Shown piece by piece: positions 42,917 to 54,811 of a stretch of 64,000 nucleotides of DNA; positions within the stretch are counted from its first letter, which is position 1, and every line of letters starts with the position of its first letter. The notes under the pieces are model-generated. The model was not told the origin of the DNA. It made no database searches and saw nothing but the letters and a program-made list of their open reading frames with translations. The translations under genes were made by a program, and so were the position numbers. The DNA comes from Anolis sagrei (taxonomy: Eukaryota > Chordata > Lepidosauria > Squamata > Anolidae), in the NCBI RefSeq assembly GCF_037176765.1, contig NC_090034.1, forward strand, positions 90,614,000 to 90,677,999, given 5' to 3'.

Positions 42917-43625
42917 CTCATTCCACTTACTGCCTTGCCTTTGGTTGGATGACAGAATTCCTGTATTGGCTCCGGATAACAGTCTCAGTTGTTTGGCTGA
43001 CATTCGTTTTATTCAAGAGAGTTCCTAAGACAGAACAAGTGAAACTCCTGTAAACATCATCAGTGACAACGGGACAGGGCACCTGGATAACTTTGGAGGA
43101 ACTGATCTCTCCGAGCCTTATTTTAACTCCTGTCAAATGCAGACTGAGATTCTGAAAACATTGCTTGCATTGCAGGATAATTTTTACAACTTTTTTAAAT
43201 ACCCCTTTTAAATTTCAGGTCTGGATCTTGTGTTTTTTTTTTAATGTAGTGTTCTTATAGGAGAACACTTGCAATGTAACCCATCAGTCCTGGGGACAGA
43301 AATAATGGGTTTTTTTCCTACTGAAGATGCAATAGGATTTGCTTGTCAGTTTGCATCCAAATTTTTGAAGATGATTCCAAAGAGGTCCAACTCAGCTGTG
43401 CCTTTTTTGTGTGTAGGCTTTAAGTACATTTTATACTTCCATTGTAATGGCTTTTTGCGTGAGATGAGCTTTTTGTGTTCTTTTTTAAAAAAATGTTAAA
43501 TATAGAACCACTGGTGCTGTAAATATGTTGAAGTGATAAACAGCCATGTTTTAATAATATGTGTAATTTTTTTGAAATTGCTATTTTGTAGAAATGAAAA
43601 TAAAATGGATAATCTGGAAGTCTTT
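42917..43625 (+). other. LSR: LSR 3' UTR with poly(A) signal
   Basis: No repeat is recognised after the stop, and AATAAA lies at 43599-43604 in an AT-rich context, with the next sequence (TCTTTACTAGATTGAG) being plausible cleavage surroundings. The 3' UTR would be about 0.7 kb. Confidence 0.75.
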
Positions 43626-44500
43626 ACTAGATTGAGACACAAATGAATTGTTTATTGTACCAGCCATAGGCCATGATATCAAATCGTATCGTATCAGAAG
43701 CGAATCAAGGGTGCAGTTGCAATGTATTTGAAAAGCACAAAAGTTTTTAAAAATGGCATTATGCTATGTGTCCTTTGACCATTAGCTGGCCATGCAGTCA
43801 TGCAGCCACATGGAGGTGTCTACGGACAATGGTGGCTCTTTGACTTAGAAACGGAGATGAGCACCAGGTTGAGAAACACTGCTCTATCCAGCCTGATGGC
43901 ATTTTTTTTTGGAAGTGCAGGGCTGTAAATGCTTTTCTAAGGGCCACAGAAATTAAGTCTTGAAGATATTGTTGACAATATTAGATACCAAGAGGTGAAA
44001 CCCTGCTGTTTACTAGTCTGCAGGTTGTCAGTTATATCCATCTCAAAGATTTAGTCTCTAATCGCCTTCTTGTTCAGTTGGGTCAACTGTTGATGTTGAC
44101 CCATCAAAATACTGGCAGAGCAGGGCTAACCAGTATTGAACCCAACCTCCCCGTTTATATTGCTCCATCAAGCATTGCTTTGTTATACTCTCATCCTCCA
44201 TTTCCAGAATAGATTGAGACACTGAAAAATAGTACATTGAAAATGCCTTCTTAAAATGATCTTATGCAGAAAGTGCCTCTCTTTTTTTGATGTTGACTTT
44301 CTACTACCTCTTCACCCTCCCTTCCTAAGATTAGGCTTTTAAAATATATATTCCCAATGTTTCTAAGGAAATTATATCTTGTCAATTGCTAGAGTATTTA
44401 TATTTCTTGTAATGCACTGTCTAATAGGACAGATGTTGTTTTTCCCTTTGAAGAGATCAGCTGACAGCATACACATGTATTAAAAGTATTTAACTTTATG
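43626..44500. other. intergenic DNA after LSR
   Basis: Mostly unassigned. A SINE body piece (43790-43862, CATGCAGTCATGCAGCCAC) is fused directly to a SPIN-like terminus (CAGGTTGAGAAACACTG, 43865-43881), a small chimera. Confidence 0.6.
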
Positions 44501-44503
44501 AAG

Positions 44504-44840
44504 GAGTCCCTGGTGATGCAGTGGGTTAAACGGCTGAGCCGTTGAACTTGCTGTCCGAAAGGTCAGCAGTTCAAATTCAAGGAGCAGGGTGAGCTCCCGC
44601 TGTTAGGCCCAGCTTCTGCCAATCTAGCAGTTCAAAAACATGCAAATTTTAGTAGATCAGTAGGTATTGCTTCTGCGGGAAGGCAACGGTGCTCCATGCA
44701 GTCATGCTGGCCACATGACCTTAGAGGTGTCTATGGACAACAATGGCTCTTCAGCTTAGAAATGGAGATGAGCACTAACCCCCAGAGTCAGACATGACTA
44801 GACTTAATGACAAGAGGAAATCTTTACTTTTACCTTTACC
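44504..44840 (+). mobile_element. Sauria-type SINE
   Basis: Head GATGCAGTGGGTTAAACGGC, body CATGCAGTCATGCTGGCCAC, tail CAGAGTCAGACATGACTAGA and CTTTACTTTTACC. About full length. Confidence 0.82.
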
Positions 44841-45537
44841 TAACTTTATCAAGTGTAGAGTATTTGGCAGTAAAGACTTAACTCTTAAACATTTTTTGTA
44901 TTAACACTCACTTACGTAGGTATTTAGTTACAATAATGTACTATTCAGATTTCACATGCACGACCCAACACCCATAAGTATATTATAGGTATCATAAACT
45001 TGTTAGATTTTAGTGGCATTGAGAAATGTTGATTGCTAGCTGTCAGACATAATTATATCTAGCCTGGTAGGTTTTTTATCTGCATCCCTCTGTTAGAAGT
45101 ATGTACTGTAGCCCCCAACTTCACTAAATTGTTATGAAGCTATGACTTGCAATGCTGCAAAGAAATGAAATGCATCTTCCTAATTTTTCAGCAGATTTTA
45201 AGACTTGAAACTTATCTCTAGGAATCTTTAGGTCCTCCAGCATGACTATGGCCAACTTCTTTTGGTCATGTTGGAGGATCTAGAGATTTCTAGAGAGAAC
45301 AACCTCTCTAGGAATCTCCAGGTCTTCTACTTTAATTCTATGGTCAGCTTCCAGTGGATATCAACCTTAGAGTCATGCCGGAAAACCAGGAATTTCCGAG
45401 ATAATTGTTATCGCAAGTTAAAAACTAGCAATTTTTTTATTTGTGTTTTTTCACTTTCATTTGCTTTAACTCCAGCATATGTGGAGAGCTGATTGTAATT
45501 GTCAATCTGCCCACCAAGTTTGCAAACCAACTGAGAA
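44841..45537. other. unassigned intergenic DNA with local hairpin
   Basis: 45212-45400 contains partly repeated and inverted blocks (TCTAGGAATCTTTAGGTCCT, GGAGGATCTAGAGATTTCTA, TCTAGGAATCTCCAGGTCTT). No family recognised. Confidence 0.5.
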
Positions 45538-45775
45538 TATGTATTGTCGAAGGCTTTCATGGCCGGAATCACTGGGTTGTTGTAAGTTTTTTTGGGCTAT
45601 ATGGCCATGTTCTAGAGGTATTCTCTCCTGACATTTCGCCTGCATCTATGGCAAGCATCCTCAGAGGTAGTGAGGTCCTCAGAGGTAGTGAGGTAGTGAT
45701 GCAGGTGAAATTTCAGGAGAGAATGCCTCTAGAACATGGCCACATAGCCCAAAAAAAATCTTACAACAACCCAAC
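45538..45775. mobile_element. Penelope-like 3' tails, head-to-head pair
   Basis: Minus tail about 45538-45675, plus tail about 45700-45775, with the junction block TCCTCAGAGGTAGTGAGG present twice. Same layout as 6140-6376. Confidence 0.75.
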
Positions 45776-45990
45776 TGAGAATAGTGGAATGGAATGTTGG
45801 TGGACAACAAAAGAGATTTAAAGATTGGTTTAGTGCTAACCTTAAAAATGTGGTGTAAACATCGAGAACCGGGAAGCCCTGGCACTCAAATGTTGTAACT
45901 GGAGGCCAGCTGTTCCCAACAGTGCTATGGAAGAAGGCATGTTATGCAAAAGTCATGAATGCCTTCCACCTGGAAATCTTACGTCCTCAT
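45776..45990 (+). mobile_element. LINE ORF2 C-terminal fragment
   Basis: Encodes QKRFKDWFSANLKNV, a match in type to the LKANLK block of the LINE at 18066-18690, with the frame interrupted downstream. Confidence 0.45.
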
Positions 45991-45999
45991 TGTAATAGA

Positions 46000-47575
46000 C
46001 CATTAGGCAGATCATTAAGGCGGCAGTCTGCAATCACTTAGAAAGGAATGCTGTAATTACTGAAAGTCAACATGGATTTCTCAACATCATGCCAGACCAA
46101 TGTTATCTTTTTTCAATAGAGTTCCAAGTTTGGTAGATGCAGGAAATGCTGTGTATATAGCATATCTTGATTCTTGGAATGCCTTTGACAAATTCCCCCA
46201 TGAACTCTGGCAAGCAAACTAGTCAAATGCGGGCTAGGCAATGCTACTATGAGGTGGATCTCTAATTGGTTATGAGACCAGACCCAAAGGGTGTTCACCA
46301 GTAGTTCCTCTTCATACTGGAAATAAGTGTCTAGTGGAGTGCTGCAGGGTTTGGTCCTGGGCCCAGTTCTGTTCAACTGTTAATGCTTTGGATGAAGGTT
46401 TAAGGGGTGTGCTTCTTAAGTTTGCAGATGACACAGAATGGGTGACGCCTGGCGCAACAACACCTCATGTGGAAAAGATCTTGGAGTCTTTGTCGACAAG
46501 TTGAACATGAGCCAGCAGTGTGATGCAGCAGCTCTAAAAGCCAATGTTGTATTCCATGCTAAAAATTACATAGTGTTTGAGAATAAATCAAATGGCATTC
46601 TTTATATCAATAAAAAAGCCAATGGGAGTTTGGGTTGAATCAAAAGGAGTATAGTGTCTAGATTGAGGGAAATCATGTTGCCTCTCTATTCTAGACCTCA
46701 CCTGGAATACTGTGTCCAATTCTGGGCACCACAGTTTAAAAGTGATATTGACTCTAAAAGGTGTCCAAAGGAGGGCAACTAAAATGATCAAAGGTCTGGA
46801 GACCATGAATCGTTATGAGGAGAATCTTAAAGAACTGTATATATTTAGCCTGCAGAAGAGAAGGTTGAGAGGAGACATGACAGCCATGAATAAAGATGTG
46901 AAATGATACTATAAGGAAGAGAGAGCAGACTTGCATTCTGCCGCCCTGGAGACCATAACTTGGAGCAATGGGTTCAAATGACAGGAAAGGATGTTCCACC
47001 TGAAGATGAGGAAGAGCTTCCATATAAGCTGTTCAGCAGTGGAACTCTGTCTCAGAGTCTGGTGGAAGCTCCTTCCTTGGAAGCTTTTAAACTGAGCTAG
47101 ATGGCCATAGATGCTTTTGAACTGTGGTGTTGGAGGAAAGTGCTGAGAGTGCCTTGGACCACCAGAAGATCCAACCAGTCCATACTTCTGTAAATAAAGC
47201 CGGACTGCTCATTGGAGAGAAGGATAGTAGAGGCCAAGATGAAGTACTTTGGCCACATCATGAGAAGAAAGGAAAGCTTAGAGAAGACAATTATGCTGGG
47301 GAAAATGGAAGGAAAAAGAAAGAGGGACCGACCAAGGGCAAGATGGATGGATGGTATCCTTGAAGTGACTGGATTGATCTTGAAGGAGCTGGGGGTGGTT
47401 GACGGCCAACAGGGAGCTCTGGCGTGGCATGATCCATGAGGTCATGAAGAGTCGGAAATGACTGAACGAATGAATAACAACAGATGGCCATCTGTCAGGG
47501 GTGCTTTTCCTGTGTGGCAGAGGGTTAGACTGGATGGCCCATGTGGTCTCTTTCAACTCTATGATTCTATAACTG
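46000..47575 (+). mobile_element. CR1 LINE, 3' half, with Bov-B inside
   Basis: Remnants of CR1 ORF2: RNAVITESQHGF-like, AYLDSWNAFDKFPHELW (core of the reverse transcriptase YLDFSKAFDKVPH motif), [11 protein letters not shown] and [13 protein letters not shown], then the terminus TCAACTCTATGATTCTATAA. Internally deleted and shifted in frame. Bov-B sits at 47109-47481. Confidence 0.78.
47109..47481 (+). mobile_element. Bov-B (RTE) LINE, 5'-truncated, inside CR1
   Basis: [76 protein letters not shown]-type coding and the tail GAGTCGGAAATGACTGAACG match the Bov-B 3' end. The 10-bp repeat AGATGGCCAT flanks it at 47099-47108 and 47482-47491. Confidence 0.88.
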
Positions 47576-48471
47576 TGAAGACCCAGAATAGGTCATCACA
47601 GTCATTCATGGACCCAGCATCAAGACTATTCTAGGAGTCCTCATCTCCCATGAACACTGAAATGGTAGCATGAAATACTGAGGCATGCAGTTTACAGGCT
47701 GGCCACAAGAGGGGTCATATCAGGCTCGGATATTCACATGTCTTGCTGCGTGACCAAGTGACGAGGCTGAAAAAAAAGGCTGGAAACGCCTCTGCAACTA
47801 AAGGCAACAGAGGACACAGGCAGGAAGGACCCTTGTATCTGAAGATAACAAATGTTTCTGAATGAAAAGGAGGAGTCTAACGTACTGATATATAAATTAT
47901 TTGCAGCAGTTACTAGGAAAAGTACACATGGATTCCATGTATCTGAGCAGGCAGACCTATGTGAATGAAATAAGCCTTCGTACAAGTGTAGTGATAGCTA
48001 ACAGTTAGGAACAGCTCAAATCCCACGCTGAATACGTAGCATGCAGTAGTGCTTCCCATCTCTCTGTATGAGGTAAAATACAATCAAATCAATACCTGGC
48101 AAGTAGTGTCAGCAATTGTTGTTACAATGGGCCTTTTCGGTCAGCTGGTTTTGGTTCCAGGGCCAAAATCTCTGGATGCAGACGTCCCATTATGTGCAAT
48201 GGTATAGTCAAATGGTGCCCTGTATACAAAATAGCAAAAGCAAGAATTACTTTTTAGATTTTTTAAATAAAAATTGGAATGTTTTCAAGCTCTGGATGGT
48301 TGAGACTGTACATAGAGATGTATTTGCTAGCTGATTCCCAAGAGTATGTTTTAGGAAGTTTGTTTTGTACACTAGTCTTCTCTCACCAGATACTCTCCAA
48401 ATGTGTTAATGTACACCTCCCATCATCCCCAGCAAGCATGGTAATAGCAGTGGTTATATAATCAAATACGT
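47576..48471. other. unassigned intergenic DNA
   Basis: No gene, known repeat or strong inverted repeat was recognised. A GT microsatellite begins near 48470. Confidence 0.5.
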
Positions 48472-48935
48472 GTGTGTGTGTTGTGGTGGGAGGGATCAGG
48501 TTGGAGAGACTGTTACGTAAGCTTACTTCTGTCTTCCATGGGGTTTCCTTCTGGAGAGATGTGGATGCAATTGCATTTTAAAGCCCTTACATTGCAAGGT
48601 AAAGCAGGGTCCTTGCAATAATAATAATAATATTATAATAATAATATTATTGCAAGGACCCTGCTTTACCTTGCAATGTGAGGGCTTTAAAATGCAATTG
48701 CATCCACATCTCTTTAAAGCATTCGCTTACACAGCAAGGTAAGCTATTATTACTATTATTATTATTACTATTGCAAGGACCTTGCTTTACCTCGCTGTGT
48801 AAGCGAATGCTTTAAAGTACAATTGCATCTACATCTCTTCAGAAGGAAACCTTATGGAGGACAGGAACAATTATTGCCCAGTAAGCTTATGTAACAGTCT
48901 CTCCAACCTGATCTCTCCCCCCACAACACACAGAT
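48472..48935. repeat. nested multi-hairpin foldback
   Basis: Outer arms 48474-48525 and 48881-48932 pair (GTTGGAGAGACTGTTACGTA with its complement). Inside, 48561-48636 pairs with 48648-48714, and 48713-48754 pairs with 48770-48816. The block GATGCAATTGCATTTTAAAG thus occurs once forward and twice inverted. Loops are ATA/TTA microsatellites. No coding capacity. Confidence 0.82.
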
Positions 48936-48940
48936 GTATT

Positions 48941-49000
48941 TGATGATGATGATGATAATAATAATAATAATAATAATAATAATTATTATTATTATTATAT
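48941..49000. repeat. GAT/AAT microsatellite
   Basis: GATGATGATGATAATAATAA grading into ATTATTATT; followed by an L2-like tail start. Confidence 0.8.
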
Positions 49001-49044
49001 GCCCCATTTTTTCTCTACACATGGAGACTCAAAGTGGCTAAGTT

Positions 49045-49165
49045 ATGGGTTGCTGTAAGTTTTTCGGGCTGTATGGCCATGTTCCAGAAGCTTTCTCTCC
49101 TGACATATCGCCTGCATCTTTGGCAGGCATCTTCAGAGGTTGTTTGGTCAGAGGTTGAGTGGCTA
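49045..49165 (-). mobile_element. Penelope-like 3' tail fragment
   Basis: GGGTTGCTGTAAGTTTTTCG, GTATGGCCATGTTCCAGAAG, GCATCTTCAGAGGTTG: complement of the tail. Confidence 0.68.
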
Positions 49166-49232
49166 AGGTATGTATAGTTCTGTGCATAAGTGGGTTTGGG
49201 ATAGCAGGCTCAGAAAATTGCTTTTCTACCTC

Positions 49233-49650
49233 CTAGAATCATAGAGTTGGAATAGACCTCATGGGCCATCCAGTCCAACCCCATTCTGCCAAGAAGCAGT
49301 AAAATCATATTCAAAGCACCCTCGACAGATGGCTATCCAGCCTCTGCTTAAAAGCCTCTAAAGAAGGAGCTTCCACCACACTCCGGGGCAGAGAGTTCCA
49401 GTGCTGAACAGCTCTCACAGTTAGGAAGTTCTTCCTAATGTTCAGGTGGAATCTCCTTTCCTGTAGTTTGAAGCCATTGTTCTGCGTCCTAGTCTCCAGG
49501 GCAGCAGAAAACAAGCTTGCTCCCTCCTCCCTATGACATCCCCTCACATATTTATACATGTCCATCACGTCTCCTCTTCTGCAGGCTAAACATGCCCAGC
49601 CCTTTAAGTTGCTCCTCATAGGGTTTGTTCTCCAGATCATGTCTTTCAGA
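49233..49650 (-). mobile_element. CR1 LINE 3' end with ORF2 C-terminus
   Basis: 109-codon minus-strand frame: [39 protein letters not shown], the CR1 ORF2 C-terminus, then the ATTCTATGA-type end. 5'-truncated. Confidence 0.85.
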
Positions 49651-50510
49651 CGTACAATAAACTATTAGAGAAGGTGTTGCCCATTTCCATTCAGTTACAG
49701 CTATGGTGACAATATGTAAGAAAGTAAAGCTGTGGTACTTTCTAAAATACAAAATGTACACATGAGCTGCTTTTGGCACAATGCCACTTGAGTGCAGGAG
49801 ATAATACACTGTGTTCTCCTTCATTGATCATACTGCAAGCAGCAGTTTACAGTGGAGGTACTGGTAAATTGGTCCCTGATCACAGCTGCTGTTCAGCGGC
49901 CAGAGAGAAAGTATGTGTTTTCAAATTTCAATCAAAAAACAGAGTAAAGTTGGCCTCGCCTAAAATGCTTTTTTTTCTTCCCTGCCTGAGGAAAAGAACA
50001 AGCTTCAACGTACAAAATCCGCCTAGACTGGCAGATGAATATTCAGCAGTGGCGATCGGACAGTGTCCTCCCTGAGGCTGAAGACAGCAGACTAACTTTG
50101 GTGGAGCAGAAAAGAGTATGCGGCACGCAGTTCTCTCTTGCTGTGCATCCTAGCATCTGCTGTTTGAGGCCACTGCCTTGCTCTACCAAATGGTGGGACA
50201 TGACGGAAAGGAACCCTGTGTCTCTGCCCTTAATGCATTCACAAATGACTACCAGGTGATGGAGCAATAACATGTGGGAAGCTACTATAGGTTTGGGATG
50301 AAAATGGAATAACTGGAAATGCCGCCGGATCCAGCTGCACGTAATCTTAGCGGTGCATTTCTATTTTAGTCTGGCCTTTCTAGATCAAAACAGCACAAAT
50401 CCCCAAGCTCTTTGCCCACATTCTTGTCTGCCTTGTGTTCACCATAATGAAATATTTAAAGTGCTGAGTCACGGCAATCCACGTCAGTGAGGAGATGGGC
50501 ATCAGCTCCA
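49651..50510. other. unassigned intergenic DNA
   Basis: No gene or repeat recognised. Confidence 0.45.
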
Positions 50511-50517
50511 CCTAGAA

Positions 50518-51881
50518 CAGGTTTTCTCAACCTTCCTAATGCTGTGACCCCTTAAAACAGTTCCTCATGTTGTGGTGATCCCCAACCATAAAATTATTTT
50601 CATTTATTTATTTAGGACATTTATATCCCTTCCTATCTCAAACTCTGCAGAGGGACTCAGGACGGCTAACAACAAAAAACATGGGTATACATATCAAGTA
50701 AAAAGCAGCATAAAACATTATAAAAACATTTTAAAAATCGCCAATTTAAGTCGTCATCCTAAAAACAGTCTATCAGAGATCACTAAAACCATAGCTTTGC
50801 CATCACGTCAAATAAACCCACAAAGGCCTGATCCCACAGCCAGGACTTCACTTTTTTTCCAGAATGTCAGGACAGAGCAGATCTGATTTCACTTGGGAGG
50901 GAATTCTATAGCCGAGGGGCCACCTCGGAGAAGGCCCTGTCTCTTGTAACCACCAACCACTATTACGATGGTGGGGGGACAGTGAGCAGGACCTCCCCAG
51001 ACACTACTTCATAACTGTAATTTTTCTACTGTTATGAATCGTAATGTAAATATCGTAATGTATTTTCATTCACTGGACCAAATATGGCGCTAATACACAA
51101 TATGCCCAAATTTGCATACTGGTGGGGTTTGGGGGGGGGGGGTTCATTTTGTCATTTGGGAGTCGTAGTTGCTGGGATTTATAGTTTACTTACAATCAAA
51201 GAGCATTCTGAACTCCACCAATAATGGAATTGAATCAAACTTGGCACATAAAACTCCCATGACCAACAGAAAATACTGGAAGGGTTTGGATGGCATTGAC
51301 CTTGAGTTTTGGAGTTGTAATTCATCTATATCCAGAGAGCACTGTGGATTCAAACAATGATGGATCTGGACCAAACTTGGCATGAATACTCTATGTGCCC
51401 AAATGTGAACACTGGTGGAATTTGGAGAAAATAGACCTTGACATTTGGAAGTTGTAGTTGCTGGGATTTATAGTTCACCTACAATCCAAAAGACCCTTGA
51501 ACTCACCAACAATAGAATTGGGCTAAATACACAGAACCCCAATGACCAACAGAAAATACTGGGGGGGATTTGTGAGGAATTGACAGTGATTTAGGAGAGA
51601 GCATGCCTGCTCTCCCCTCCTCATTCTGAGTCCCCGAATAGCCCTTCCCTTGGCTGAGAGGCAAGCTGAAAATCATAGCGGGAGGAAGGCTTTTGGTGGG
51701 AGGATTCACTGTCTGCTTCCAAAAAGTAAGAGAAGGACAGGTGGAGATATCTTCAGTATTCTCTGCCAAAGGGGTTCCTAAGACTATCAGAAATATGTGT
51801 TTTCTGACTGTCTTTGGTGACCCTCTGAAACCCCCCTTTGCGACCTCCCAAGGTTCCTGATCCCCAGGTTGAGAAACACTG
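50518..51881 (+). mobile_element. SPIN-like hAT element with nested LINE
   Basis: CAGGTTTTCTCAACCTTCC to CCCAGGTTGAGAAACACTG, with the exact 8-bp repeat ACCTAGAA at 50510-50517 and 51882-51889. A LINE (about 50598-51003, minus: GACATTTATATCCCTTCC ... GACCTCCCCAGACACTAC) splits the left block. An unrelated GC-poor insertion lies near 51575-51790. Confidence 0.83.
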
Positions 51882-51889
51882 ACCTAGAA

Positions 51890-52445
51890 AATCAGTGCAA
51901 TTTGTTTATTGCAAAAAATATTATTTTATTCCCCCTTTCTCTAGATATAGGGACTAAAGGCCGCTTACCCTCCCTAGTAGGCTTAGGCAAAATAAACAAC
52001 TACAGACTTTCCTAGCTTGTGTGTCTTAACTTATGAATAACTTCTGCCATCTTAACTATTCTTTGGTGTTGCCTGACCTCAAATGTCCCTGTTTCCATCT
52101 GAAATGTTTAAGGGTAAGTTATATGTGTAATATATGTGTCTTCAAGCGACCTGTCAACTTATGGTGACCCCATGAATACCATATAGGATGTTCTTGGGTG
52201 AGTAAAACAGGTGGTTTTCCCAGGCACTTCCTCCAAAATATAGCCTACAGGCACTTGGTAGTCTTCCAGCTGCCTAATCCTTTAATGAAAACCTCAGCAA
52301 ACTTGAATGGCATGCTGTATCAAGAATATACAAAGAATTCTGTTGAGAGTGCAAACATGCCTTCCAGAAACAGGGCATACTTAATGAAATAACGTTTCAG
52401 TCAGAACACAATGATGATTCCTGGAAATAAATATACCAGTTTTAA
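51890..52445. other. unassigned intergenic DNA
   Basis: No gene or repeat recognised; GCGACCTGTCAACTTATGGTG near 52146 resembles a SINE-like diagnostic block of other lizard repeats but is too short to call. Confidence 0.4.
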
Positions 52446-52449
52446 ATTA

Positions 52450-52662
52450 AGGGAGGTAAAGGTAAAGGCTTTCCCCTGACATTAAGTCCAGTTGTGTCCG
52501 ACTCTGGGGGTTGGTGCTCATCTGCATTTCTAAGCCAAAGAGCCGGTGTTGTCTGTAGATACCTCCAAGGTCATGTGGTTGGCATGACTGCACGGAGTGC
52601 CGTTACCTTCCAGCTGGAGCGGTATCTATTGATCTGCTCAGATTTGCATGTTTTCAAGGATT
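52450..52662 (-). mobile_element. Sauria-type SINE, 5'-truncated
   Basis: GGTAAAGGTAAAGGCTTTCC, GTTGTGTCCGACTCTGGGGG, GTCATGTGGTTGGCATGACT: the tail and body on the minus strand, no tRNA head. Confidence 0.78.
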
Positions 52663-52671
52663 AAGGGACAT

Positions 52672-52835
52672 TTGGTGGTTATATTTTCCTCCTCCTTGTT
52701 GCTTGCAGGCATCTAGAGCAAAATAAATAGCTTTCTGCTCACAGCAGCAGGGCAAAATCCCATTTCAGTCCCACCTAGAACAGACCCTTTGAAATCAATG
52801 GGATTTACTGGGGCATGACCACTTTAGGGCAGCAA
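52672..52835 (+). repeat. interspersed repeat X, copy 1
   Basis: TCCTCCTCCTTGTTGCTTGC, GAGCAAAATAAATAGCTTTC, CACCTAGAACAGACCC recur as reverse complement at 63188-63335. Family not recognised. Confidence 0.65.
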
Positions 52836-52944
52836 ATCTAGCCTGGATTTTACTGCCATTCTTTCATCATCTGCTTTGAGTTGAATGAGAGCTCTCCTCT
52901 TATTGGACCCCAATTCAGCACCATCAGGTCTCCCCATACAACTC

Positions 52945-53190
52945 AGAGCAGGAGAGGAATGGTGGTAAAGGATATTCCACCTAACCCTTAGGAAGACCCT
53001 CTTGATAGAGCTGTTTCACAGTGGAATATGTTGCCTTGAAGTGTGATAAGTGTCTCCTTCCTTGGAGGTTTCTAAGCAGAGGCTGGATGGCTGTCTGTTG
53101 GGGGTGCTTTGATTGTATTTTCTTGAATGACATAATAGAGTAGAGCTGGGTGGGTTTTGGGGGTCTCTTCTAACTATGATTCTACTTTAC
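52945..53190 (+). mobile_element. CR1 LINE 3' end
   Basis: GAGGCTGGATGGCTGTCTGT, TTGGAGGTTTCTAAGCAG, CTCTTCTAACTATGATTCTA. Confidence 0.72.
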
Positions 53191-53389
53191 TAGAAATCTC
53201 TGAGTGAGATCCCATGACTGATTCACCAGCTACCCTGCTTCAATTAAATTTGGCATATCAATCCAAATAAGAACATAAATATTTTGAGTGATTTGCAAAA
53301 TAGGTTTTTGAGCACTAAATTGGTCATTTTTTATGTATTGAGATCCTTCTGATATAGAATCCCTATTTCACTAGCATGAACAGAAGTTT

Positions 53390-53407
53390 CTTTTGTGTGT
53401 GTGTGTG
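53390..53407. repeat. GT microsatellite
   Basis: TTGTGTGTGTGTGTGTGTGA, directly before a SINE end. Confidence 0.7.
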
Positions 53408-53760
53408 TGTGAGGAGCGACTTGAGAAACTGCAAGTTGCTTCTAGTGTGAGAAAATTGGCTGTCTGCAAGGGCGTTGCGCAGGGATATTTTATCATCCTA
53501 TGGGAGGGTTCTCTCATGTTCCCACTTGAGAAGCTGGGGCTGACAGATGGGAGCTCACCCTGCTCCGTGGATTCAAACCATCTTGCCAGCACAAGGTTTT
53601 AACCCAGTGGTTCTCAACTCGTGGATCCCCAGATGTTTTGGCTTTCAACTCCCATAAAACCTAACATTTGGTAAATGGTTGGGATTTCTGGGAGTTGTAG
53701 ACCAAAACAGCTGGGGACCCACAGGTTGAGAACCACTGGTTTAACCCATTCTAACTTTAT
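53406..53760 (-). mobile_element. tRNA-headed SINE (second family) split by a MITE
   Basis: Tail complement GAGGAGCGACTTGAGAAACT; the head's TTTAACCC region is interrupted at 53605-53741 and resumes as GTTTAACCCATT. Confidence 0.72.
53605..53741. mobile_element. hAT-type MITE, family 3, complete
   Basis: CAGTGGTTCTCAACTCGTGG to CCACAGGTTGAGAACCACTG, a near-palindrome of 137 bp. TTTTAACC and GTTTAACC flank it (7 of 8). Confidence 0.78.
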
Positions 53761-53774
53761 TCAGCACCAGCAGG

Positions 53775-54035
53775 TTTTCCCATACAACTGAGAGCAGGAA
53801 GGAGTGGTATTTAAAAAGAGATTGAACCTAAACATTAGAAAGAAACTCATAATGGTAAGAGCTTTTGACAGTGGCTATGCTGCCTTGGAGTGTGGTGAAG
53901 TCTCCTTCACTGGAGGTTTGTAAGCAGAAACTGGATGGCTATCTGTTGGGAGTGCTTTGATTGCATTTTCCTGCATGGCAGGATTTGGACTAGATTGCCT
54001 TTGTGGTCTCTTCCAACTTTATGATTCTACTCTTG
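53775..54035 (+). mobile_element. CR1 LINE 3' end
   Basis: GTAAGCAGAAACTGGATGGC, TTGCATTTTCCTGCATGGCA, TCTTCCAACTTTATGATTCT. Confidence 0.72.
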
Positions 54036-54154
54036 GTCAGTCTATCCAAATGGTTCAATTTGCTCAAATAATCTGGTGTATATCCTCACTCTCAGGTATT
54101 TTTTCTACCTCCACCCTGCTACTTCTCTCCCTTATCTTCCTACAGCTCATTTAT

Positions 54155-54242
54155 TTTAACTATAGGTTGTATGCTGTATGTGTATGTGTTAAATGTGTTC
54201 TGTAAATGTTTTGATATGGCCAGTGAGCTAATAAAAAGGGAC
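54155..54242 (+). mobile_element. LINE 3' end (family tail A)
   Basis: AGGTTGTATGCTGTATGTGT, TTTTGATATGGCCAGTGAGC, TAATAAAAAGG; kin of 14715-14818. Confidence 0.55.
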
Positions 54243-54810
54243 TACATTCTCTGTCTTCCTCTTGTGATGCCTTCTTTCTCCATTGCTGCTTGCCTCTCTT
54301 GCACACTCCACTGGAGATGCTGATGGGTTATTTTTAGTCTCGATTCCACCACTGCCCCAGGCCTCCTGACCAATCCGCAGCAAAATGCTGCAGAGTCACA
54401 ACACATCTAGAAACTCCAGCCGAACCCACCTAATCTGTAGCTTTGTTGTGGGGATGTGATGATGAGAGAGGTGGGTGAAGGGCATCTCCAAAGACGATAC
54501 TCTTGAAACAAATTAACAGCGGCAGGAAAGAATGGGATAACGGCGAGACGGCGGCCTTGTCAAGTGAGCCCATTGATGTTTATTGAGTTTGATGCTGTCC
54601 CCTTTGTGTTCCTTTCCGTCTGCTAGGGGAGGAAAGTGGTGGTACTCTCAGACTGGGAGGAACTTGGAATGTTACTTTGACACTTCTGGGTCATGGTTAG
54701 CTATAACAAGATGAGAAGCACCATGTTGGATCACACATATAACCCAGGATTTTATTCTTCCAGCACCCAACCACAAGCAATTCTATTCTTCCAGCACCCA
54801 ACCACAAGCA
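54243..54810. other. unassigned intergenic DNA
   Basis: A 27-bp direct repeat (ATTCTTCCAGCACCCAACC at 54754 and 54786) lies at the end. No gene recognised. Confidence 0.5.
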
Positions 54811-54811
54811 A

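Noticed and set aside
43797-43881. A full SINE near the LSR 3' end
   Set aside because: Only a body scrap fused to a hAT terminus; no head or tail.
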